Shown here: positions 37,352-45,432 of the stretch, piece after piece
Layout: every line of letters starts with the position of its first letter
Position numbering within the stretch: the first letter of the stretch is position 1
Source of the DNA: Streptomyces sp. YIM 121038
GTDB lineage: Bacteria > Actinomycetota > Actinomycetes > Streptomycetales > Streptomycetaceae
Direction of reading: 5' to 3'
Assembly: GCF_006088715.1 (NCBI RefSeq)
Contig: NZ_CP030771.1
Coordinates: 2,170,001-2,234,000 of the forward strand
Length of the DNA stretch: 64,000 nt
Translations under genes and position numbers: made by a program
Notes under the pieces: model-generated
The model's input: only the letters and a program-made list of their open reading frames with translations
Database searches by the model: none
What the model was told of the DNA's origin: nothing

Positions 37352-37411
37352 ATGGTGGGGGCGGATGTGATCCGGCCGGAACGGCTCGCCGTACAGATTC
37401 CGTACACCTAG
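37352..37411 (+). pseudogene. Truncated N-terminus of an interrupted chromosomal gene
   Basis: A 19-codon frame MVGADVIRPERLAVQIPYT ending at a TAG shared with the integrase stop (CTAG palindrome, 37408-37411). The composition looks like the start of a real protein rather than noise, and it ends exactly where the integrase gene ends on the other strand. I infer that the element inserted into the 5' part of this gene. An in-frame ATG at 37319 could be the true start. The product is unidentified. Confidence 0.45.
37385..37411. other. Probable left attachment site region (attL)
   Basis: The integrase stop codon and the truncated chromosomal frame meet here. Tyrosine integrases usually lie next to attP, so the crossover core is expected in this stretch. 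No second copy was found within the window, so the core sequence is not defined. Confidence 0.4.
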
Positions 37412-38583
37412 GCGGCCATCGCCAGCTTCCGGCGGGCGTCCAGGGCGGTCGCCACGTCGTCCAGGTCGTCATCCCACAGGTGCGCGTACAGGTCGAAGGT
37501 GAGAGCCGCGCTCTTGTGCCCGAGCATCTTCTGGACCGCCTTGGGGTTGGCCCCCGCCTGGATCGCCAGCGAAGCGGCCGTGTGGCGCAGCTTGTGGGGG
37601 GTCAGCCCCCGGCCCTGGAGACCGGCGTCCTTGACGGCCTGGCGCCAGATGGGCCGCCATTCCGCGTACGTGAGGGCGCCGTCCTCCCCGGTGAAAAGGA
37701 ACTCATCGCGCCCCTTGGACTTGGCCAGTTCCTTCAGCTCGCCGAACAGGAACGCCGGAACGGGAAGGGTGCGGCGTTCGTGGTTCTTCGTGTCCTTGAG
37801 GATGGTGCGGCCACCCTTGAGCTTGGTGAACGCCTCGACAATCCGCACCGTGCGTTTCAACGGATTCAGGCGACCGGCTTTGATGGCGCTGATCTCGCCC
37901 CACCGTGGCCCCGTATACGACTTGAGCCGGATCAGCGTTCCGAACATCGGGTTCTGTTTCGCTGCGGCACACGCCAGTCTTTCCACCTCTTCGTGCGTGA
38001 GGTAGACGTGCTCGCCGTCGTCACCCGTGCGCGGAAGCTCGTGATCCTTGAACGGACTGGCCGTGATCTTCCCTGTCTGCACAGCACGCTTCGCGACCAT
38101 TCCGGCTACCCGGTAGATCTTGACGATCCTTCCGGCGGAGAGCGTCTTCGTCTTCCTGCCGGGCAGCCCCTCCAGGTAGGTCAACCAGTCGTCCACGTCC
38201 TCCCATCGGATGGCGGAGATTTTCCAATCCCCCCAGAAGGGGATGACGTAGAGGTCCAGGATTTCACGGTAATCCTCTTTGGTGCGCTCCGTGATCCGCC
38301 GCTTGTTCTTGTACCAGTCCTCCGCCAGGGCGGAGATCAGGATTTCCCCCTGGCTCGGGTCGCGATAGCTTCCGCCCTTGAGCTTGGCGGTGATGTCCTC
38401 TTGGCCGTTCTCCGCATCGGGCTTGGTCGAATACGTCTTGGCCTTGGGCTTCCCCTGCGGGTCGTACCACCGCACTCTCCAGCGCCCCGGTGGCTGACGC
38501 TTCTTCCCCGACGCCTTCCACTTGGCGATGGACTCGATGTAGTCCTTGTGCTCCGCGCGGTCCTCGATCCACACCCGGGCCAC
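37408..38583 (-). CDS. int: Tyrosine recombinase (integrase)
   Basis: A 391-residue phage/AICE-type integrase. An N-terminal arm-binding region (RWRVRWYDPQGKPKAKTYST) and SAM-like core-binding domain (residues ~75-165) precede the catalytic domain with R in YTGPRWGEIS, HKLRH box in GLTPHKLRHTAAS, H/K region LGHKSAALTFD and nucleophile Tyr in FDLYAHLWDD. GTG 38583 shares one base with the stop of the upstream XRE gene (TAGTG), so the two are coupled. It catalyses site-specific integration and, with an excisionase, excision. Confidence 0.95.
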   Translation of the reverse strand: MARVWIEDRAEHKDYIESIAKWKASGKKRQPPGRWRVRWYDPQGKPKAKTYSTKPDAENGQEDITAKLKGGSYRDPSQGEILISALAEDWYKNKRRITERTKEDYREILDLYVIPFWGDWKISAIRWEDVDDWLTYLEGLPGRKTKTLSAGRIVKIYRVAGMVAKRAVQTGKITASPFKDHELPRTGDDGEHVYLTHEEVERLACAAAKQNPMFGTLIRLKSYTGPRWGEISAIKAGRLNPLKRTVRIVEAFTKLKGGRTILKDTKNHERRTLPVPAFLFGELKELAKSKGRDEFLFTGEDGALTYAEWRPIWRQAVKDAGLQGRGLTPHKLRHTAASLAIQAGANPKAVQKMLGHKSAALTFDLYAHLWDDDLDDVATALDARRKLAMAA

Positions 38584-39038
38584 TACTCATCCCCTTCCAT
38601 CGTGAGGTACGGATTTCCGGGAAGGTGGCGAAGCCCCGGGGGCAGGCTGTAGAGCCTGAACTCCCACGCGGCGGTCCGGGGATCACCTTCGGGGTTCAGC
38701 GGCTCGTAGCCCTGCGCCCAGGACCATGCGCGATGCAGGGGCAGGGTGCCGCCCCCGGTGACGTCCACGGCCTCCGCCCCGTCGTCTCCGAGCGGGAGGA
38801 GAAGGCCGAGGGGGGAGACGTCCAGCACCACGGCCAGCGCCATCAGGTCGGAGACCGTGACACGCTGGAGGCCCCGTTCCATGCGGGAGAGGGCCGACTG
38901 GGAGACGGTATGGCCCGCTTCGGTGAGGAGCGCGGACAGCTCGTAGGTGGATTTCCCGCGCCGGGCTCGGGCTCTGCGGATGTTCTCGGCGACGGTGGCC
39001 GCTGTCGGGTCTGGTGGTGACTCGTCCATGGATGGCAT
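38583..39038 (-). CDS. XRE-family regulator upstream of integrase
   Basis: A 151-residue helix-turn-helix protein. The XRE domain spans about residues 15-75 (ENIRRARARRGKSTYELSALL, then VSQSALSRMERGLQRVTVSDL). The C-terminal part (PLHRAWSWAQGYEPLNPEGD) is of unknown function. It is directly coupled to int and divergent from the excisionase-like gene, so it probably controls excision versus integration. The start could be ATG 39038 or ATG 39029; neither has a clear ribosome site. Confidence 0.8.
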   Translation of the reverse strand: MPSMDESPPDPTAATVAENIRRARARRGKSTYELSALLTEAGHTVSQSALSRMERGLQRVTVSDLMALAVVLDVSPLGLLLPLGDDGAEAVDVTGGGTLPLHRAWSWAQGYEPLNPEGDPRTAAWEFRLYSLPPGLRHLPGNPYLTMEGDE

Positions 39039-39092
39039 AGGCCATATCAAATCACGTAGCGTCCCGGAGTGTCTGTTATCGTCCTTGAAGGG

Positions 39093-39104
39093 CCCTGACC
39101 AGGG
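39093..39104. promoter_or_regulatory. Palindrome between XRE regulator and excisionase genes
   Basis: CCCTGACCAGGG is a 12-bp inverted repeat in the divergent promoter region and lies between TTGAAG and TACATG, a weak promoter reading towards the excisionase gene. Candidate XRE operator. Confidence 0.4.
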
Positions 39105-39137
39105 GTTACATGAGTCGGATTCAGACTTGGAGGGGCG

Positions 39138-39335
39138 ATGGCGGACGAGATCCTGACCCCGAAGCAGGTGGCGGCGGAGTACGGCTTCGCGGTCCACACG
39201 CTGAAGAACTGGCGCTGGATCGGGACCGGGCCCGACTACATCAAGGGACCGGGACGCACCGGCCGGATCAAGTACCGCCGCAGCGCGGTGGAGCGGTGGC
39301 TGAAGAGCCACACCGTGACCCCTGGCCACACCTGA
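39138..39335 (+). CDS. Excisionase-like MerR/AlpA helix-turn-helix protein
   Basis: A 65-residue DNA-binding protein: LTPKQVAAEYGFAVHTLKNW forms the helix-turn-helix, and a wing with basic residues follows (TGRIKYRRSAVERWLKSH). Small proteins of this fold beside integrases in actinomycete elements act as Xis, bending attachment-site DNA. ATG 39138 follows GGAGGGG. It is transcribed away from int and the XRE regulator. Confidence 0.85.
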   Translation: MADEILTPKQVAAEYGFAVHTLKNWRWIGTGPDYIKGPGRTGRIKYRRSAVERWLKSHTVTPGHT

Positions 39336-39355
39336 TCCACCTCAAGCACAACGAG

Positions 39356-39387
39356 AGCCCCGCGACCTGCTGATCAGGTGCGGGGCT
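39356..39387. terminator. Terminator after the excisionase-like gene
   Basis: AGCCCCGC pairs with GCGGGGCT, with ACCTG/CAGGT extending the stem inside. Lies between the convergent excisionase and lipoprotein genes. Confidence 0.7.
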
Positions 39388-39415
39388 TCGCCGTACTCGG
39401 TGACCCGGCGGACGC

Positions 39416-39802
39416 TCAGCCGCGCGCTCCGGCAACGCAGCCTTCCACGTACGCGTCGCTGACCGTCTCGGAGAGATCCGTTCCGAGGCTTTCGGGGCTG
39501 ACGTTCTCCTCGCACGCCATCGCGATCTCCTCGGCCGCGTGCGCACCCGAGTCCTCCGAGACGAACAGGAACGCGCCGTCCTTGTAGCCGTCCTCGTACG
39601 CGCTCTCCGGGTCTGAGCCGAGGGGATCGCCCGGTGGGCCGTCGGTCGGCGAAGCGCCCTCCAGGATCCGCGCGATGCGCTCGCCGTGCTCCCCCTGTTG
39701 CTGCGGGGTCAGCTCCTCGCGATCGGCGCAGCCGGTGAGTGTCGCCACCAGGCAGGCGGACCCCAGAGCCCAACGGCGGACCCTGTTGCCTTTCTGGATC
39801 AT
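39416..39802 (-). CDS. Small lipoprotein
   Basis: A 128-residue predicted lipoprotein: signal peptide RRWALGSACLVATLTGC with lipobox LTGC, then an acidic mature part (about 105 residues) without recognised domain; two further cysteines (ACEEN, EGCVAG) could form a disulfide. ATG 39802 overlaps the stop of the upstream nuclease-like gene by 4 bp, so they are co-translated. Surface lipoproteins in mobile elements can mediate exclusion, but no function can be assigned. Confidence 0.75.
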   Translation of the reverse strand: MIQKGNRVRRWALGSACLVATLTGCADREELTPQQQGEHGERIARILEGASPTDGPPGDPLGSDPESAYEDGYKDGAFLFVSEDSGAHAAEEIAMACEENVSPESLGTDLSETVSDAYVEGCVAGARG

Positions 39803-40392
39803 CCGCGCTCTCCGTGCTCGAACCGGGCGGACCGAGCCGCCCTGACGGCTTCGACCAGGCCGTCACCGAAGGACTTGCGCATCTGCCGCTCATCACCTGC
39901 GAACTCCAGCACGCCGGACACCGGGTCCATCACGACCTTCCGGAACCAGTAATCGTCGGCGGTGGCCAGGAATCCTTCATGGTCGCGGAAGAACGCGGCG
40001 GTGAAGGCACCGCGGTCCTGGCCGGGGAGGAACTGGTGGTACATCCGGTGACCGGGAGCCCCTGTGAGGAGCAGCACCGGGTGCCCTGTGCCGTCGGCGA
40101 GGTCTCGGCACAGGTCGACGTGGCGTCCCTCGTGCTCGTCGTTCTCCACGTGCTTGACCTCGGCGAAGACGGTGCGGTCACCGGGAAGCATGATCTTGAA
40201 GTCCGGGAGGTAGGGAGTCCCGTCCAGGACGTACCCCTCCGGCTCGTACTCCCACCGGACACCGAGGGCGTTGAAGAAGACGGCCCACCGGGCTTCCAGG
40301 CGCGACCGGAACCGGTACCCGCCGTAGCTGGTCTCGATCGGCGCGGCCTGCACCGGCCTGCGGCGGGGCTTGTTCGGCTTGTGTCGTCCCAT
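39799..40392 (-). CDS. PD-(D/E)XK nuclease-like protein
   Basis: A 197-residue protein with a likely restriction-endonuclease-like core: E in FRSRLEARWAVFFNALGV, the block YEPEGYVLDGTPYLPDFKI giving the Asp, and the EVK pair in VFAEVKHVE. This E...PDF...ExK pattern matches phage and element nucleases that I recall of this kind. The N-terminus is basic (MGRHKPNKPRRR). It is the first gene of a two-gene unit with the lipoprotein and diverges from the membrane protein at 40,547. Substrate and role (defence or DNA processing) unknown. Confidence 0.7.
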   Translation of the reverse strand: MGRHKPNKPRRRPVQAAPIETSYGGYRFRSRLEARWAVFFNALGVRWEYEPEGYVLDGTPYLPDFKIMLPGDRTVFAEVKHVENDEHEGRHVDLCRDLADGTGHPVLLLTGAPGHRMYHQFLPGQDRGAFTAAFFRDHEGFLATADDYWFRKVVMDPVSGVLEFAGDERQMRKSFGDGLVEAVRAARSARFEHGERG

Positions 40393-40418
40393 GACGTCTC
40401 CCTCCCCTGCTTCGCTGG

Positions 40419-40438
40419 CGAATTACCGAGAATTAGCG
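40419..40438. repeat. Tandem 10-bp repeat in divergent promoter region
   Basis: GAATTACCGA is followed immediately by GAATTAGCGA, 27 bp upstream of the nuclease-like gene. Possible operator for the divergent pair. Confidence 0.4.
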
Positions 40439-40546
40439 AGGACTTGTTCCGGCATTGCGGGCCTCCTGACGTGTCGCTCGCCTCGGCAACCTCTGATGCG
40501 CCTCAAGTTCAGTTGGCGCGCGATGGGTTGACGAAAGGGTAGGGCC

Positions 40547-41524
40547 ATGTCGATCTGGAGCCGGGGCGCTGGCCCCGTACGCGCCCACTGGCGCCTTGTC
40601 CTGTTCCCCATCGGATTCGCAGCCTGCCTCTGGGGCAATGAGCGGTGGGCTCACGCAACCGCCACGGACCGGGCGGCCAGTCTGGTGTGCTTCTTCGGCG
40701 GCCTTGCTCTGGTGCGCCGCTCGGCCCGGTACTGGCAGCCGTTCACTCTCCCGGGGCTCAGGGCGGAGATCGCGGAGCGGGTCTCGGCGAGGTGGCGTTC
40801 GCCCGGGTGGGTCCGGCGTCGGGGGCAGGTGCAGGTACTGCTGTGGGGGGCGGTCGTGGCCGCCATCGCGCTGTACGGGTGGCGGCTCCTCATCCACCTG
40901 GACACCGCGCGGCCAGACAGGTACATCGACGACGTCCTGAACCTGATGGCCATCTGGGTCCTCCTCCCCATGTTCGCGCAGATGACCGAACCGGAGGATG
41001 TTCCGCTGGACCGGCTGGACGGGCGCATCGCGCGGGCCGCGATCACCCGCACGGCATCGAACGCGGCGGGCATCTCCATGGTGGGCGCCATGGTGTACAC
41101 GATTGTCCTCCCCCGGTACCCGGCGGCGGTGCTGACCGTGGCGGTGACCCTGGGGGTGGTCGTGATCGCCACGGTCCACAAGACGTGGACGCGGACGCGG
41201 AAGCTGTGCACCCGTGTCCATACGGATGTTCAGGCGCTGGTACGGGACTTGGAGGATCTTGCGGACAGTCCCGGTGAGGGCCAGCGTGCGACTGCGGTGC
41301 GGAGTTGGGATGCGGTGCACCGGGACCTGCTGACGAGGATCGACAGCGGGTACTGGATGCTCGGGATGCCGTTCCTGCCGCCCAGCGAAGTCGCCGCACT
41401 GAAGGAGAAGGTGGCGACGGCGGTGCGGGATCTCCCCGGCGACAAGAACGCGGGCGCGGACGTGTTCGCCGACTTCGAGGCGATCCTGAAGGTGTGCGCT
41501 GCGCGGATCGACACGGTGGCGTGA
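40547..41524 (+). CDS. Multi-pass membrane protein of the element
   Basis: A 325-residue protein with about five hydrophobic segments (near residues 15-32, 44-56, 97-115, 130-147 and 172-203) and a cytoplasmic C-terminal third rich in charged helices (DVQALVRDLEDLADSPGEG). ATG 40547 follows AGGG. It resembles hypothetical membrane proteins of actinomycete mobile elements in general form only; I recognise no family. It stands alone and is followed by a 466-bp non-coding region. Confidence 0.7.
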   Translation: MSIWSRGAGPVRAHWRLVLFPIGFAACLWGNERWAHATATDRAASLVCFFGGLALVRRSARYWQPFTLPGLRAEIAERVSARWRSPGWVRRRGQVQVLLWGAVVAAIALYGWRLLIHLDTARPDRYIDDVLNLMAIWVLLPMFAQMTEPEDVPLDRLDGRIARAAITRTASNAAGISMVGAMVYTIVLPRYPAAVLTVAVTLGVVVIATVHKTWTRTRKLCTRVHTDVQALVRDLEDLADSPGEGQRATAVRSWDAVHRDLLTRIDSGYWMLGMPFLPPSEVAALKEKVATAVRDLPGDKNAGADVFADFEAILKVCAARIDTVA

Positions 41525-41990
41525 CCGCGCACCCCGGGGCCCCTGGGCTCCGTGACGGCATCGCCGCACTCGCTTCGCCAAGGGCGCGCCTCGGCGGCCG
41601 TCTGCGGCCTCGTGGCGGACATCGGTTGCCATCGATCCATTGTCGCCGGAGAAGAAGAGGCCACGGCGGCGGCCTGGAGCCGACCCTGCACCAGCGTGTA
41701 CGCGGACAAGCGCCCTGACCTGCACAAACGCGAAGTGTGTAGGGTTGTGCAGGGTTTCCCCATCCCTCGTGTGTATGCGTACGCGGAGGTGGATTGGAGA
41801 ACCATGCACAACCCTACACTTTTTGCGTTCACGCAGGTCAGAGCGTTGCGGAAGTGTATGGATCGAGCGTTCGACAAGCCGCCTGTACGTGTTGGCAAAG
41901 GTCGAAGAGGCCACGTCCTTGCGGGCACGCCGAGATGGCCCCGCCTCTGGATGAGACAGGGCCCCTCGGTCGGTACGGGTCAGCGGATCG
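41525..41990. other. Non-coding region with large inverted repeat
   Basis: 466 bp with no supported gene, between a membrane protein and the end of the replication operon. The long inverted repeat (41,715-41,841) makes the same peptide-like string appear on both strands, which argues against coding. Candidate origin or transfer site. Confidence 0.6.
41715..41841. repeat. Long imperfect inverted repeat (46-bp arms)
   Basis: Arms 41715-41759 and 41796-41841 match at roughly 80% with a 36-bp spacer. Conserved parts are CTGACCTGC, AACGC, and GTGTAGGGTTGTGCA. Located downstream of the element's primase-polymerase gene. Confidence 0.8.
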
Positions 41991-42902
41991 TCAGGCCGCC
42001 TGCCCCATCGGCACGTTCATTCCGGACGCCGCGAACCCGTTCTGTACGGCCCGGATCGCCCGCCAGTGCTCCAGGCCGGTGGCGATGGCCATGTTCACGA
42101 TCTCGTCGCCCAGGTTCTCCAGCCCGCATGGTCCGGGGCACTGGGCGTGGAGGCGTCCCATGTGTCGTGCGACGCTCCACGCCGTCCGACCGCGCCCCTG
42201 TCCGTCCTGGAGCGGCCGGAGCATGTCCAGGCCGCGCTCCAGGCCCGTGCGTACGTACCGCTCGGTGTGACGGCACCCGGAGGCCACCTGACGGTCCCAG
42301 GCGGCCCGTGCGGGGAGCGCGGACGGCACCCGCGAAGAGCCCGCCCCGGTGGCTTCTTCACGTGCCGTCAGCGCGCGCACGGAGTCCGGGAGCTTCACCA
42401 TGAGACCGTCACCGGGGCCGAGCCAGCGCGCGTACGCCATGAGGGACTTGATGTCGACGCCGGGGCGCACCGCGTTGGCCGACTGCATGGCGCCCAGGTA
42501 GATCCAGTGCTGCCCGCGCGTGGTCTCCACAGTGCGGGTGGCGGGCAGGTGTCCACGGGCCCAGGTGACGGCGTCGGCGTTGTCGAGATCCACCACGGTC
42601 AGGTTGGCGCCCCCGGGGTGGTAGGCGGTAGCAGCCGCCTTCGTCCAGGCCGTGCTCCAGGCGTCCGAGGAGATGACCTCGGCGCGGGAGGAGGAGGCGG
42701 CCCATCCGTGACAGGGCATCGGGCAGGCGCAGGAGCCAGGGATCTTCATGTTCGGCCGCCCACCGCACTGGTTACCTGTGCAGGTGGGGCAGTTGCCGAA
42801 CGGCACCTTCCCCTGACGCAGGGGCAGGGCGGGGACGCCGACGGAGGCCAGCGCCAAGGCGGCGTGCAGGGGGCCGAACAGGGCGTCATTGCCGTTGATC
42901 AT
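41991..42902 (-). CDS. Bifunctional DNA primase/polymerase (prim-pol)
   Basis: A 303-residue archaeo-eukaryotic-type prim-pol, which primes and copies element DNA. The catalytic acidic pair is in LTVVDLDNADAV, followed by TRTVETTRGQHWIYLG and GVDIKSLMAYAR. A Cys-rich cluster near residues 38-65 (CPTCTGNQCGGRP, then CACPMPCHGW) suggests a zinc site. It is the last gene of a three-gene operon, overlapping the helicase stop by 4 bp (ATGA). Together with that helicase it forms an AICE-type replication module. Confidence 0.88.
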   Translation of the reverse strand: MINGNDALFGPLHAALALASVGVPALPLRQGKVPFGNCPTCTGNQCGGRPNMKIPGSCACPMPCHGWAASSSRAEVISSDAWSTAWTKAAATAYHPGGANLTVVDLDNADAVTWARGHLPATRTVETTRGQHWIYLGAMQSANAVRPGVDIKSLMAYARWLGPGDGLMVKLPDSVRALTAREEATGAGSSRVPSALPARAAWDRQVASGCRHTERYVRTGLERGLDMLRPLQDGQGRGRTAWSVARHMGRLHAQCPGPCGLENLGDEIVNMAIATGLEHWRAIRAVQNGFAASGMNVPMGQAA

Positions 42903-44680
42903 GAGGTAACCCCCATGGTCTGCGCCTGGTGACCGATCGAGGCGGCCGGTCGATGGAGGGGCGCCGTTTCGCGGAGCCGGTCAGGGCCTCCGGGGCGGAG
43001 CTGGCTCTCCGGTGCCCGTCCGGCGCTCGGACGGCCCGGTGGCGGACTGGAGGGCGCGGAGCACTGCCGCGGATCCCCGGTCGGCGGGTCGCTGAGCGTG
43101 GGCTCCTCGTACTCCGGCTCAGTGGGCTCCGGTTCGCCGCCGCTCTCCCCCGCCAGTCCGGCGAGGAGGCCGAGGCCCTTGTAGACGTTCCCCGCGCTGG
43201 ATCGCTTCTTCTTGTACCCGCGCAGTTCCAGGGCCTTGGCGAACGCCACCTCGCTCCCCGCTGTCCCGTGCTCCTGGCCGGTCGAGAAGCACCACTCGGA
43301 CCACTTCTCGTACAGGTAGCGGGCCCCGACGCTTCCCCGCGCGACGCTCACGGTCTCCTCCTCCAGGAAGCGGGCCATAATGTCGCTCTCCGCCCGGTAC
43401 GCCGCCGTCTTGGCGCGTACCGCGTCCGGAGGGTTCAGTCCCTGCTCCTGGTAGGCGAGCCAGCCCTGGTAGGCCCACGCGAGGATCTGGGGGGCGGCGT
43501 CCCGCAGCTTCTCGGGGAGCCGGGTGTCCCGCTCCTCTTCGGGGATCACCACGTCGAACGGGACGACAAGGATCCGGCGCCAGATGGCGGGGTCGTCGCC
43601 GGACACCTCGGGGAGGTGGTTGGTGAGCATGATCAGGGTGTGCGTCGGGTCGAATTCGATGGGGTCCTGGCGCATGAGATTCGCTTCGATCGGCTCGCCG
43701 CCGGTCAGTCGCTTCATGGTCGCCTCGGAGAACTTCCGGCCCTTCTCCGTCTCGGAGCAGAACGCGAGGCGGGCCCCGCGCAGGCGCATCAGGAATGAGG
43801 CGTGGCGCTGGTGCTTGGACTCCATCAACATCTCGGGGTCGACGGTGATGGCGTAGTCGCCGAACGCGTACTGGATGGCTCCGGCCAGCACGCTCTTGCC
43901 GTTCGCACCGGTACCGGTGAGGAGAGGCAGGATCTGCTCCAGCACGGCCCCGTACATGGAGCATCCGATGAGCCGCTGTACGAAGTCGCGCACGTCCTGC
44001 TGGGGCAGGATGCGGTGCAGGAAGTTCTCCCACAGCTCGCTCCGCCCGCCGTCGATGTCGGCGCACGCCCCGGCGACTTTCGTGATCAGGTCTTCGTGCC
44101 GGGACTCTCGGAGGGTGCCGTTTTTCAGGTCCAGGACGCCGCCAGCGGTGTTGAACAGGTGCGGGTCGGCGTCCAGGCTCTTGGACGACGTGCTGACCGG
44201 TTCCAGGGCTCCGGCGATCTTGGCGATGCCCTCAAGAGCCCCTGCGGACTCCGAGCGACGGATGTCCTTGAACAGGGCCTTCTGGGTGTCCCCGTCAAGG
44301 TGCTGAAGGTCGCTCAGGGCGTTGCGGACGGTCTTGACGGCGTAGGCGAGGTGCCGGACCTGATCGTCCGCCTTCCAGCGGAAGCCGTCCCACTCGTGCC
44401 AGCCGATCCCGTGTACGCGCCGGAGCTGGTGGCCATACTCGGTGATCATCCGGTCGGCGAACCGAAGCTGTCCGCTGTGGCGCTCCTCGGCCGCCCGGAC
44501 GCGGTGCTCCGGCTCCGGGATGGACGCGGATTCCTCGCGGGCCTTGTCGACCAGCGCGATGCGCTGCTCCGGGCCGGTGGGTACGGCGTCCTCGCCACCC
44601 CACATGTCGTCGTCGCTGAAGGTGGAGCCAGGTGTGGCCTCTTCGGCGATCGAGGCCGCATCGTTCGTGGCGAAGCTCAT
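42899..44680 (-). CDS. Phage/plasmid primase-helicase (P4/D5 family, SF3)
   Basis: A 593-residue helicase. A D5-N-like region (residues ~75-225) precedes the SF3 ATPase core with Walker A GTGANGKSVLAGAI, Walker B-like LAFCSETEKG, and sensor tract THTLIMLTNHLPEVSGDDPAIWRR. The C-terminal ~90 residues are Pro/Arg-rich and likely disordered. It unwinds the element origin and cooperates with the prim-pol downstream (4-bp overlap). The ATG also overlaps the upstream gene by 4 bp, so the three genes are coupled. Confidence 0.93.
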   Translation of the reverse strand: MSFATNDAASIAEEATPGSTFSDDDMWGGEDAVPTGPEQRIALVDKAREESASIPEPEHRVRAAEERHSGQLRFADRMITEYGHQLRRVHGIGWHEWDGFRWKADDQVRHLAYAVKTVRNALSDLQHLDGDTQKALFKDIRRSESAGALEGIAKIAGALEPVSTSSKSLDADPHLFNTAGGVLDLKNGTLRESRHEDLITKVAGACADIDGGRSELWENFLHRILPQQDVRDFVQRLIGCSMYGAVLEQILPLLTGTGANGKSVLAGAIQYAFGDYAITVDPEMLMESKHQRHASFLMRLRGARLAFCSETEKGRKFSEATMKRLTGGEPIEANLMRQDPIEFDPTHTLIMLTNHLPEVSGDDPAIWRRILVVPFDVVIPEEERDTRLPEKLRDAAPQILAWAYQGWLAYQEQGLNPPDAVRAKTAAYRAESDIMARFLEEETVSVARGSVGARYLYEKWSEWCFSTGQEHGTAGSEVAFAKALELRGYKKKRSSAGNVYKGLGLLAGLAGESGGEPEPTEPEYEEPTLSDPPTGDPRQCSAPSSPPPGRPSAGRAPESQLRPGGPDRLRETAPLHRPAASIGHQAQTMGVTS

Positions 44681-45141
44681 GCCGCCACCGCCTGACGGGA
44701 GATCACAGGCTGGCCGGTGCAGACACCCTTGTGCTCCCGGTACGCCGTGATCTCGGCCATTGCCTTGGCGGCCGTCGATCCAGGCTCGAAGCCGCAGCCG
44801 ATCGCCCCGTCAGTGCTCGGGTGTGCCAGCCGGGCCTCCTTCTTGGAGGCGTAGCCGTCGTACAAGGCGCGTCCGGTCCACCGGTCCTTGGGCGCGAAGG
44901 ATCCGCCCGCCCCGCAGGGGCAGCTCCAGGCGACCTCGGGGGTCTCTACCTGAAACTTCTCCTGGTCGGCGAGGGCGCCTTCGCCTTCGACGTGGAGGCG
45001 GTAGCTGCCTCCGGGGCGGATGTGCAACCCGTAGGTGACGGGCGCGACGGCCTGTGTGTCTTTTGTGCCGCCGGGGCGAAGGAGTGGTCCGCCCCGTTCA
45101 CCGGATGGCAGACTGGCGATGGAGGGTGGAAAATCTGACAC
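44677..45141 (-). CDS. Hypothetical zinc-finger-like protein, first gene of the replication operon
   Basis: A 154-residue protein without recognised family. It contains CPCGAGGSF and later cysteines in GCGFEP and GVCTG that could form a zinc site, and ends with TAAKAMAEITAYREHKGVC. GTG 45141 was selected because the sequence upstream of it contains operator and terminator-like signals and reads as non-coding. It overlaps the helicase start by 4 bp. Homologous positions in AICEs hold small proteins of unknown role. Confidence 0.65.
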   Translation of the reverse strand: MSDFPPSIASLPSGERGGPLLRPGGTKDTQAVAPVTYGLHIRPGGSYRLHVEGEGALADQEKFQVETPEVAWSCPCGAGGSFAPKDRWTGRALYDGYASKKEARLAHPSTDGAIGCGFEPGSTAAKAMAEITAYREHKGVCTGQPVISRQAVAA

Positions 45142-45267
45142 GGTTGCCCGCTCTCCGCCCGCTCGCCATCTGTACGACTGTCTGACGGACCGTGTACGGT
45201 GGCAGCGAGCTTTGGAAAGGGGAAGATCGCGGCGTATCCGCCAAGATGAGACGCGACTTCCATTCGG

Positions 45268-45300
45268 CCCCCGGTCCTTGTGGCCGGGGGTTTCTTCTTG
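45268..45300 (+). terminator. Intrinsic terminator on the strand opposite the replication operon
   Basis: CCCCCGG pairs with CCGGGGG, followed by TTTCTTCTT. Placed in the leader of the minus-strand replication operon with no plus-strand gene ahead of it, it would end a short antisense transcript. Confidence 0.7.
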
Positions 45301-45372
45301 CCTGACGTGAGTCTGTATTCGATTCACCATGGACTACAAGTGACTCGATCGACCCAGTTCACGACTGTACCC

Positions 45373-45391
45373 CAACCACGCTAGAGCAGTC
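45373..45391 (-). promoter_or_regulatory. KorSA-like operator 1 (replication operon)
   Basis: Minus strand reads GACTGCTCTAGCGTGGTTG, a close match to two copies flanking the GntR promoter. Lies about 230 bp upstream of the replication operon start. Confidence 0.65.
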
Positions 45392-45405
45392 GAGCAGGCA
45401 CGAAG

Positions 45406-45432
45406 AAACCCCGCGCTCCGAGGAGGGCGGGG
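45406..45432 (-). terminator. Terminator of the GntR gene
   Basis: On the minus strand CCCCGC and GCGGGG form a stem around a 12-nt loop and are followed by TTTCTTC, 16 bp after the gene. Confidence 0.75.

Noticed and set aside
37263..37407. tRNA gene as integration target
   Set aside because: No cloverleaf or CCA-adjacent T-arm could be drawn on either strand.
40433..41928. Minus-strand frames over the membrane gene and the non-coding region
   Set aside because: They span the inverted repeat, giving the same peptide string on both strands, and lack ribosome sites.
45200..45300. Tiny plus-strand peptides (MRRDFHSAPG..., VAASFGKGKI...)
   Set aside because: No ribosome sites; the first overlaps the terminator stem. 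An RNA explanation fits better.
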